From Caryophanales bacterium UBA3631 (GTDB lineage Bacteria; Bacillota_I; Bacilli_A; RF39; UBA660), in the NCBI GenBank assembly GCA_002374055.1, contig DFLA01000036.1:1-60165 (forward strand): a DNA stretch of 60,165 bases. The letters are read 5' to 3'. The position numbers and the translations under genes were made by a program. The notes beneath the pieces are model-generated. The model did not search any database. It worked only from the letters and a program-made list of their open reading frames with translations, and had not been told where the DNA came from. Shown here piece by piece: positions 53,983 to 60,165 of the stretch. Position 1 is the first letter of the stretch; every line of letters starts with the position of its first letter.

Positions 53983-54342
53983 TTATATCTCCTTTACATG
54001 TTCTAGTCCTACATTAAAGATTTCTCTTATATGGTCATCGCTTAATGTATAGAAAACTTCTTTTCCATTTTTTCTTGATTTTACTACATTGTTTGTTTTT
54101 AGTATTTTTAGTTGATGTGATATTAATGATTTACTCATTCCAAGAGTATACGCTATATCGCATACGCACATTTCGTGACTTTCTAGTACAAATAGTATTT
54201 TACATCTCGTACTATCGCCTATTAATTTATAGAAGTCAATTAGTTTATCAAATAATTCTTCTTCTGGCATTTTTTTTAGTGCGATATCTACTGATTCTTT
54301 ATGTATTGCATTACAGTCGCATGCATATTCTGTTTCTTTCAT
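53983..54342 (-). CDS. ArsR/SmtB family metal-responsive repressor
   Basis: About 119 residues. N-terminal CDCNAIH, then the winged helix with LIGDSTRCKILFVLESHEMCVCDIAYTLGMSKSLISHQLKIL; the CVC in the alpha3 helix plus N-terminal cysteines fit a CadC-type site. Start 54342 is supported by AGAGGTG. Two palindromes overlap its promoter, and CDF follows, so it represses metal export. Confidence 0.9.
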   Translation of the reverse strand: MKETEYACDCNAIHKESVDIALKKMPEEELFDKLIDFYKLIGDSTRCKILFVLESHEMCVCDIAYTLGMSKSLISHQLKILKTNNVVKSRKNGKEVFYTLSDDHIREIFNVGLEHVKEI

Positions 54343-54359
54343 TTTTTCACCTCTTATAA

Positions 54360-54409
54360 TTGAACAAATATTCAACTATATTATAATTGAATACTTATTC
54401 AACTGTCAA
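54360..54409 (-). promoter_or_regulatory. ArsR-regulated promoter with two operator palindromes
   Basis: Minus strand TTGACA (54404-54409), 18 bases, TATAAT (54380-54385). Operator 1, TTGAATACTTATTCAA (54387-54402), fills the spacer between -35 and -10. Operator 2, TTGAACAAATATTCAA (54360-54375), lies just downstream of the -10. This is the ArsR/SmtB layout. Confidence 0.85.
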
Positions 54410-54415
54410 GTGTTT

Positions 54416-54445
54416 TTTTTAGAGAATCTACTGATTCTCTAAAAA
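54416..54445. repeat. Inverted repeat between the ArsR promoter and the phosphatase remnant
   Basis: TTTTTAGAGAATC / GATTCTCTAAAAA, a 13-bp perfect stem with a 4-base loop. Neither strand has a free T run after it, so it is not a classical terminator. Confidence 0.6.
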
Positions 54446-54448
54446 GTT

Positions 54449-54657
54449 TTATACTCCTTGATTATATGGAAGGTCTTCGAATTCTATTAATTCTATACTC
54501 ATTAGTTTTTCTTGATCACTTAATAGTTTAACTCTTTTTTCCAATACTTGATAGAATTTTTTTCATTAAGTATTAGTTTATCTTGATTTGTGTTATATTT
54601 TTCTATTTTATTTAATGGCATTCTTACTGAGTGTCTTATTAAGTATAATGTTGTCAT
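54449..54657 (-). pseudogene. Histidine phosphatase (phosphoglycerate mutase-like) remnant
   Basis: MTTLYLIRHSVRMPLNKIEKYNTNQDKLI (from 54657, with AAAGGTGAT upstream) carries the RH motif at the start of this family. The frame stops at 54520; in another frame a KRVKLLSDQEKLMSIEL... IEFEDLPYNQGV end follows to 54449. The middle of the enzyme is deleted. Confidence 0.65.
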
Positions 54658-54680
54658 TTTATCACCTTTTTAATTATATC

Positions 54681-54706
54681 AAAAAACCTAGTTGTTTTCT
54701 AGGTTT
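54681..54706 (-). terminator. Terminator of the sortase gene
   Basis: AACCTAG / CTAGGTT stem followed by T6 on the minus strand. Overlaps the stop codon. Confidence 0.8.
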
Positions 54707-55425
54707 ATTTGTTTAGCATGTACAACTATTCTATTATTTCCAGTTCCTGTACATGTTGATAATGTTAGTATATTATCTGATTCATTAACTTCTACATTAT
54801 AGTTATAGTATGTTCGATTACTTACTGTATTTATGAAATTTCTAAATGATTCATCATTTTGGAAGTTTGTTGTTATGTAATAATCTTCTGCTTCTATTGT
54901 ATAACTTGAGAATATTTGATATGTTAGTGTTTTATTTTCTGTTATTAGTGTTATTTGCTTATTTGTATTATTTTGCCAATTTGATGTTAGTATTTCTTTG
55001 AGTTGTGAAAACATACTCCCGTCTTGCATATTGTGACCATATATAACTATATTTTTATCAGTTCCATCAAAGTTATTTTTATAGTCTGCAAATATCCATC
55101 CAGCAACGTTATATTCTTTATTAAAGTTATGGTTTAGATAATAGTCGTTATCTGTTCCTTTTACTACTACATAGTTTATATTTGTATTATTTACTCTTAG
55201 ATATGCGATTGTGTCACTATTTTGTTCTTTTAGTTTTTTAAAGTCTACTATATATTTTTGTTCTTGTTCATTAATTATAGTTATTGCATCTTCTAATATT
55301 TCTTTTATTTCTTTATTTTTTTCTGTATTTTTTTTCCATTCTATTATTTTAAGAGTTGAGTATACTATTCCTATCATGCATAGTTCTGCTAGTAGGAGTG
55401 ATATTATTTTTTTTTTTCTTTTCAT
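54688..55425 (-). CDS. srtB: Class B sortase
   Basis: Transpeptidase that links surface proteins to the wall. 245 residues with an N-terminal membrane helix (about 8-27). Catalytic His131 in VIYGHNM, Cys225 in TLSTCTG and Arg232 in NNRIVVHAK fit the class B pattern, as do WIFADYKN and the long insertion before TLSTC. It follows an NPKTG-bearing gene by about 30 bases. NPxTG-type motifs are the class B preference (established for NPQTN), so NPKTG substrates suit it. Confidence 0.9.
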   Translation of the reverse strand: MKRKKKIISLLLAELCMIGIVYSTLKIIEWKKNTEKNKEIKEILEDAITIINEQEQKYIVDFKKLKEQNSDTIAYLRVNNTNINYVVVKGTDNDYYLNHNFNKEYNVAGWIFADYKNNFDGTDKNIVIYGHNMQDGSMFSQLKEILTSNWQNNTNKQITLITENKTLTYQIFSSYTIEAEDYYITTNFQNDESFRNFINTVSNRTYYNYNVEVNESDNILTLSTCTGTGNNRIVVHAKQINLENN

Positions 55426-55455
55426 TTTTCTCCTATGAAAGAGACTAGCTAATTG

Positions 55456-55890
55456 CTAGTCTTTTTTTGTATTTTTTTGTTTTTTGTTGTATACTGTTAT
55501 TCCTGTTATTCCTAGTATACTTACTCCTAGTATTGTTACATATTTTATTATGTTATCTCCAGTTTTGGGATTTTTTATTGATTCTTTTGCTGAAACAATT
55601 TTTCCACCTTCGTAGTTGGCACATTTTACAGTGTATGTATCTCCTTTTGTTACTGTAAATGTTCCTTCAAATTTATTATTACTTACTGCATTTGAACTTA
55701 TATCTATTTCTTCATCTTTTGAATTAAATAATGAACATGATACTGCAAGAACACCTTCATCTGTTGTTCCTGTATATTTTAAAGTTCCATTATCATTTTT
55801 TATTTCTAGTGTCTTTACATTTAATTCTGCAGCTTTAACAATTGGTGTTAAAAGTACTACAGCTAATAATAATGTTATTAATTTCTTCAT
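55456..55890 (-). CDS. Small secreted surface protein with NPKTG sorting signal
   Basis: 144 residues. Signal peptide (1-20), one beta-rich domain (about 22-100; KYTGTTDEGVLAVSCSLF, FEGTFTVTKGDTYTVKCANYEGG), then KNPKTGDN, a hydrophobic segment (about 113-133) and KKQKNTKKD. This is the full sortase-substrate layout. It stands next to the class B sortase and the 684-residue secreted protein, so it is the probable partner substrate. Confidence 0.78.
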   Translation of the reverse strand: MKKLITLLLAVVLLTPIVKAAELNVKTLEIKNDNGTLKYTGTTDEGVLAVSCSLFNSKDEEIDISSNAVSNNKFEGTFTVTKGDTYTVKCANYEGGKIVSAKESIKNPKTGDNIIKYVTILGVSILGITGITVYNKKQKNTKKD

Positions 55891-55898
55891 ATTATCAC

Positions 55899-57953
55899 CT
55901 ATTTACTATAATCTACGATTGGACCGTATTCACTACCTGTAATGAATAATCCTCTTCCGTTTCCGGCATAAGTTCCTGCATAGTTTTCTTCAGTTGATCC
56001 TGATTTTCTTACATTGATGTATATTCCTTCAATGCTTTCGAAGTAGTGTTCATCTCCGTCTAAGTCTAATCCAAATGCTGCTGTTTTTAGATGTTCACCG
56101 AACTGAGTTTCTTCATCATAGAAAACATTTGCTCCACCTTTATCGATTGCTTTTAAGTTTGTTAATGTTTGTTTTTTATATGTTCCATCTTTAAATACTA
56201 TTGTTGCGTTTACTTCATATTCGTCCCATGATTGTTGATCATCGAATAATAAGTCTACTTCTACATATGTATTGTCTTTATGGATTACTGTGTTTCCATT
56301 ATGAACGCTTATGTCTAATATACTTCTTACTATTCTTACATAGTATTTATTGTTGTTTGTGTCTGTTATTTCAAATATTGTTCTGTCAAAGAAGTTTGAA
56401 TTGAATTCTATTTTAAATTTTCCGTCTGCAATTTTTGTTACTTCTACTGCTCCTTCTGGAACGTCTAGAGCTTTAACTTCTTTAAATTCTACTCCATTTA
56501 TATTATTACTTGAGATAATTGTTTTTCCTTCAATTAGTAATGTATCTAATACATATGGATTTTCTTTTGTTGTTCCTGAGATGTCTTTTGATTCTGAATA
56601 CATTGTTTCGAATCTTTCTCTTCTATAGTTATATGTTGATTCATCTTCTTTTAATCCTACATAGTCATCTGTATATACTGTTATTTTGAATACGTTATCT
56701 CCATAAGCTATATGTGAGTTAGCTCCCATTTCTTGACCGTTTGATAGTCTTGCTGCAAGTCCTCTATCTACTATTGTTGGATGTGCATGATTATCTATAC
56801 ATTGTTCAAATTCTCCTGGATTTCCTGTATGCTCGCAGATTCCGTTTTGTTCATATTGTTCTTCGATTTCTCTCATTCTACCATCTAATAATAAGTCTAT
56901 ATCTACTGTTCTAAAGTCATAGTTTGAATGAGTTTGAGTATATAATGTTTCCCATGCTTCTAAGTCGCTTGGTAATACGTAAGCAGCTTTACTTTCTCCG
57001 TTTAATACCTTCTTTAAATCAAATACAAGTTGATCATCAGCATCATCTTTAATAGTTGAGTCTAATACATATGTCATTTGTTGTGGATTTGTTAAATTAA
57101 ATTCATGTTTACATGTTTCTTCTCCACATTGCCATATTAATAATACTTTTCCATCGAATGGAGCTTCTTGTTCTCTTTCTGATATTGTTAATGTTGTATC
57201 TTGTGTGATTAAATCGAATGATCCACTATAATTATCAATATCAAATATACTATCTCCTGATCTTGATAACATTACACCATTGTTATTATTATAGATTTTT
57301 ATTGTAGCTGTTTTATTGTTGTTTGATAGTGTTACATATATATCTTGTTGTTGAACATTACTGTGTGATCCAGTTTCTATTCCTAAAAATGAATGTTGAT
57401 TTCCATCTGTTACTGTTAATTGTGTATTTATTGAGTTTGTTTCAAATTCATAGTTATTTGGCATGTTGTTTGACATATTTAATGTAATTGTCATGCTTAA
57501 TTTAGTTTCATCATATGTGAATGGTTGTGTATTTTGATTATTGTTATTATTGTTGTTATTTGTATTAACTGGATTTTCTATTGCGATATTCTCACTACTT
57601 GTAAATGTAGTATTACTATCAATTATTTGACCTTGTGCTCTTAGTGAGAATGCATTTAGTCCTTCGATATTTAATTGTACAGATTGTATTTGGTTATCGA
57701 ATGACATTGTACATGCATTATTATTACATGCTACTTCATAGTTTTCTGATGTTATGTTTTTTGGATCTACAAAGTTCCCGTCAATTCTTAAGTGTCCATC
57801 TTGTACTGTTGCTGTATGTCCATCGTGGTTTACATTAAATGATAATACTATTCCACCTTCAGTATTAAGTGCTAATACTGTTATAGGTAGGAATGTATTT
57901 AATATCATTAATAGTGCTAATGATAAGCTTGTTAGTTTTTTTAGTTTTTTCAT
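55899..57953 (-). CDS. Large secreted protein of unknown function next to the sortase
   Basis: 684 residues. Signal peptide (about 1-28). A beta-rich N-terminal part, a poly-Asn linker (about 133-144), a second beta-rich part, and a central segment with LLIWQCGEETCKHEF, a CEHTGNPGEFEQCIDNHAHPTIVDRG motif (Cys/His pairs) and beta-rich C-terminus. It has no sorting motif or membrane helix at the end, so it may be released or bound to its neighbours. Only 8 bases from the NPKTG gene, so probably one operon with the sortase. Not recognised. Confidence 0.65.
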   Translation of the reverse strand: MKKLKKLTSLSLALLMILNTFLPITVLALNTEGGIVLSFNVNHDGHTATVQDGHLRIDGNFVDPKNITSENYEVACNNNACTMSFDNQIQSVQLNIEGLNAFSLRAQGQIIDSNTTFTSSENIAIENPVNTNNNNNNNNQNTQPFTYDETKLSMTITLNMSNNMPNNYEFETNSINTQLTVTDGNQHSFLGIETGSHSNVQQQDIYVTLSNNNKTATIKIYNNNNGVMLSRSGDSIFDIDNYSGSFDLITQDTTLTISEREQEAPFDGKVLLIWQCGEETCKHEFNLTNPQQMTYVLDSTIKDDADDQLVFDLKKVLNGESKAAYVLPSDLEAWETLYTQTHSNYDFRTVDIDLLLDGRMREIEEQYEQNGICEHTGNPGEFEQCIDNHAHPTIVDRGLAARLSNGQEMGANSHIAYGDNVFKITVYTDDYVGLKEDESTYNYRRERFETMYSESKDISGTTKENPYVLDTLLIEGKTIISSNNINGVEFKEVKALDVPEGAVEVTKIADGKFKIEFNSNFFDRTIFEITDTNNNKYYVRIVRSILDISVHNGNTVIHKDNTYVEVDLLFDDQQSWDEYEVNATIVFKDGTYKKQTLTNLKAIDKGGANVFYDEETQFGEHLKTAAFGLDLDGDEHYFESIEGIYINVRKSGSTEENYAGTYAGNGRGLFITGSEYGPIVDYSK

Positions 57954-58053
57954 ATATACTCTCCTATCTTAATATAATTTTATCATATATGTATTATTTA
58001 TGGAATATGCAATTTTTTATTTTTTTTATATTTATGTAAAGAAAAAGGAAATC

Positions 58054-58638
58054 TTATGATTCTTTGTTATATACATCATTATATTTATCTATTACCCAAT
58101 TATTATTTTCTTTTATTAGTGTTGATTTCATATTGAATGATTCACTAGGATTTAGCTCATTTTCTTCTGTTTCGAATGTTCCTTCTACTTCTATCTCTGT
58201 TTTTGTTTTATTTATATTTGTTATTTTAAAGCTATTTTGTTTATATTTTAAATCTGCATTTTGTTTTGATAAACAGTATAGTTTGTTTTGTTTTTCTTTG
58301 AAGTTATTTATTATATTTTCTTCTATGTATTGTTCTGATATAAATGTTTTATAATAGTTTTTTATTTCTTCTATTGAGTTATAGTTTTTTGTGTTTATGT
58401 AGTATACTTCGTATGTGTCACTATAGTTTTTTTCTCCACAGTAGTTTGATGAGTGTTTTTCAAATATGTTGTTATAGTATTTTTCCATCGTAGTTAGCAC
58501 TATATTATTTATTTCTTCTGAAGTTGGTTCTATTTCTTCTTTTGGTTTATAGAAGTTTTTTGTGAATACTAGGCATATTACTATACATGTTGTGATTACT
58601 ATTGAGTTTATTATTATTAGTCCTATTTTTTCTTTCAT
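58054..58638 (-). CDS. Membrane-anchored hypothetical protein
   Basis: 194 residues. One N-terminal membrane helix (about 6-26) and an extracytoplasmic domain rich in Lys/Asn/Glu with three Cys (CGEKNY, LYCLSK), ending in a NTF2/DUF4878-like NNWVIDKYNDVY strand. It overlaps the DUF2779 gene by 4 bases (ATGA). Unknown function. Confidence 0.6.
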   Translation of the reverse strand: MKEKIGLIIINSIVITTCIVICLVFTKNFYKPKEEIEPTSEEINNIVLTTMEKYYNNIFEKHSSNYCGEKNYSDTYEVYYINTKNYNSIEEIKNYYKTFISEQYIEENIINNFKEKQNKLYCLSKQNADLKYKQNSFKITNINKTKTEIEVEGTFETEENELNPSESFNMKSTLIKENNNWVIDKYNDVYNKES

Positions 58639-60092
58639 ACTATCTCCTTTAGTTTTTCATATATTTTTACCATTGCGTATGTATCAAGTTCACAGTATCT
58701 TAGTAGTCTTTCTCTTATGTATTTTTGTTCTTCTTTAGTTTTATTTATTAAGTCTTGGAATGATGACATTGCCTCTGCCCCATTATGTATTAAGTCTAGG
58801 TTTTTATAGTTTAGTGATGGATCGTCTGGGAATAGTGCGGGTAGGACATATTTTATTGAGTATGATCCATGCATTTCTTTTTTGTAGTAGTATCCTTTTT
58901 GAAATGGTATCATTAAATCTTTTATATTATCGTGTATATTCATTAGGTGTTCACTTAAGTCTGGATATAGTTTTGCGAGTCTTTTTATTACTCCTTTTTC
59001 AAATCCCATATTGTATGCGAGTGTGGTTACGTCTTTTGGTATGTCTTTTATTAATTGTTCTGCTAATGCTCTTCTTGGATCCGTTCCTGCTTCAGCTAGA
59101 AATTCTTTGTGTTTTAAGTCTGATTCAATATAGTGTAGTGAGTATTGAAATGGAATTTGTTCATATGGACTTACATTATTATATAAAGGTATTGGCATTT
59201 GATATGTTTCAAAGTCTAGGAAGTATAGTGGTTCTTTTAGTGTGTTTAAGAATTCTTTTATTTTAATTTTATCTATATAGTCTTTTTTATTATATAGTTC
59301 GTATTCTAGTATTTTTTTTGTATTATCATTTATTTTTTCTTTTAATAGATCTTCATAACTATATATTCCTTTTTGATATAGTTTTAGTTTTTGTCTTGTT
59401 TGCATTCTTGGTATATCGAATATGTTTTTTTCTGGTAGATGTTTTGTACAATATTTAAAGAATGGACATGGATATGGTTTGAAACAATTTTCATCTATGT
59501 CTTTTAGTTCTTCACTTTTTTCAACGTATTCATTTATTTCTTTTATGTTGTTTTTTACATTTTCTTGTAGGTCTTTAATCTCTTTTGTTATGTCTTGTTT
59601 TATAAATAGTTGATCTAGGTCTAAGTCACCTATTCTAATATAGTTACTGTTTATATGTACTAGTGATACTTTTGTTACTTTTAGTCCTAAACTAGTTAAT
59701 ACATAGTATTGGTATGAGGCGTCATTTATATAGATATCTTTTAGTTCTGTAGAGCTTTTTATTTCATATATTTCGTATGTATTATTATTCTTTTTTAATA
59801 TATCTACACTACAGAAGTTATTTTTATATGTGAATGATGCTTCTGTTATTATTACATCTTTATAGCTTTCTATTGTATTTATTGTGTCTTCTATCATTTG
59901 AGATAGATTTTCTCTATATTCTATATTTATATGACTACCAAATAAGTATCTAGCTACTTCATGTATATCGTTACCTTGTTCTAATATTCTATCGTTATTT
60001 ATTTCTTGTTTTTCTTCTGGTTTATGTTTTTCTAACCATAGTATTTTTTTACATTGTATACCTCTACAATATGATGATTTTGATAGATTCAT
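58635..60092 (-). CDS. DUF2779 domain protein with Cas4-like N-terminal nuclease region
   Basis: About 485 residues from the ATG at 60092 (AGGTGG upstream). The N-terminal half has a Cas4/RecB-like pattern: YCRGIQCKK, an EIYEIKSSTELK segment (E-x-K nuclease motif, about 115), and a Cys cluster CFKPYPCPFFKYC (about 205) that with the early Cys could hold a 4Fe-4S cluster. The C-terminal DUF2779 has LYFLDFETYQMPIP, LAYNMGFEKGVIKRLA and LRYCELDTYAMVKIYEKL, the DEDD-like exonuclease motifs. Likely acts on nucleic acid. Start of a two-gene unit. Confidence 0.82.
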   Translation of the reverse strand: MNLSKSSYCRGIQCKKILWLEKHKPEEKQEINNDRILEQGNDIHEVARYLFGSHINIEYRENLSQMIEDTINTIESYKDVIITEASFTYKNNFCSVDILKKNNNTYEIYEIKSSTELKDIYINDASYQYYVLTSLGLKVTKVSLVHINSNYIRIGDLDLDQLFIKQDITKEIKDLQENVKNNIKEINEYVEKSEELKDIDENCFKPYPCPFFKYCTKHLPEKNIFDIPRMQTRQKLKLYQKGIYSYEDLLKEKINDNTKKILEYELYNKKDYIDKIKIKEFLNTLKEPLYFLDFETYQMPIPLYNNVSPYEQIPFQYSLHYIESDLKHKEFLAEAGTDPRRALAEQLIKDIPKDVTTLAYNMGFEKGVIKRLAKLYPDLSEHLMNIHDNIKDLMIPFQKGYYYKKEMHGSYSIKYVLPALFPDDPSLNYKNLDLIHNGAEAMSSFQDLINKTKEEQKYIRERLLRYCELDTYAMVKIYEKLKEIV

Positions 60093-60143
60093 ATTTACCA
60101 CCTATTATAATTATATATTTTTAAAGAAAAAAACTCAATAATT

Positions 60144-60165
60144 TGAACTGAACCCCAAAAGTTGG
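60144..60165. mobile_element. Probable terminal inverted repeat of an IS3-family (IS150-like) element
   Basis: TGAACTGAACCCCAAAAGTT at the right edge matches the typical end of IS150-group elements (TG start, CCCCAAAAGTT). Only about 22 bases are inside the window, so the element itself would lie to the right. Confidence 0.55.

Noticed and set aside
54416..54445. 13-bp inverted repeat as terminator of the phosphatase remnant
   Set aside because: The T run is part of the stem on both strands, with no free U tail.
57525..57570. Simple repeat of AAT/AAC codons
   Set aside because: It is a poly-Asn linker in frame in the 684-residue protein.

Overview
The window is AT-rich DNA from an endospore-forming, low-GC Bacillota. 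The sporulation set is of Bacilli type: CotE (11.0-11.6 kb), DpaA/DpaB dipicolinate synthase (7.5-8.9 kb), GerM, GerE and SpoIIIAH (24.7-26.5 kb), and a split CotF-like coat pair (43.3-43.7 kb). CotE and GerE argue for class Bacilli. Very small housekeeping genes, dense packing and several surface proteins suggest an uncultured host-associated (gut-type) lineage. The lineage call is inference. Most genes lie on the minus strand. The plus-strand genes are dpaAB, a HIT protein, a ZIP transporter and the darT/NADAR pair.

Layout. 0-4.6 kb: truncated DUF1016 nuclease, a prepilin-like adhesin, zinc-ribbon membrane protein, MBL hydrolase, rnhB. 4.7-11 kb: tRNA-Ser, esterase, asparagine synthetase, dpaAB, S41 protease, rpsP-khpA. 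11-18 kb: cotE, a decayed ORF6N gene, and a surface cluster of two cohesin-like membrane/wall proteins around an LRR-Big2-InlB protein with a C-terminal dockerin-like module. 18-24 kb: Fur/heavy-metal permease, ddl, a frameshifted hydrolase, pyrG with a leader hairpin. 24-30 kb: possible small RNA, tRNA-Arg, gerM-gerE-spoIIIAH, secG, a sufC-sufD-sufS operon. 30-41 kb: HIT, rRNA methyltransferase, enolase, a candidate type I toxin-antitoxin locus, XRE regulators with DUF4097 proteins, a CIRCE-controlled small heat-shock protein. 41-46 kb: ZIP, coat proteins, DarT-NADAR toxin-antitoxin. 45-52 kb: a TelA/XpaC/vWA/substrate-binding/AAA+ cluster. 52-60 kb: LicD, ArsR-CDF, class B sortase with an NPKTG substrate and a large secreted protein, DUF2779 nuclease-like protein, and what looks like the end of an IS3-family element at the right edge.

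How genes work together. The cohesin-like proteins, the dockerin-bearing LRR protein and the class B sortase could form one surface-display system: two proteins in the window carry NPKTG plus a hydrophobic tail, and one of them is a cohesin-like protein. The TelA/XpaC/vWA/SBP/AAA+ genes form two adjacent same-strand units and look like one envelope-associated machine. dpaA, gerE and (with one extra spacer base) cotE are preceded by AC-N16/17-CATANNNTA, the sigma-K promoter pattern, which ties them to a late mother-cell regulon. Metal homeostasis is represented by a Fur-like repressor with its own palindrome and by an ArsR regulator with two operators, both upstream of transporters.

Decayed genes (ORF6N, alpha/beta hydrolase, HAD, histidine phosphatase) show ongoing gene loss.
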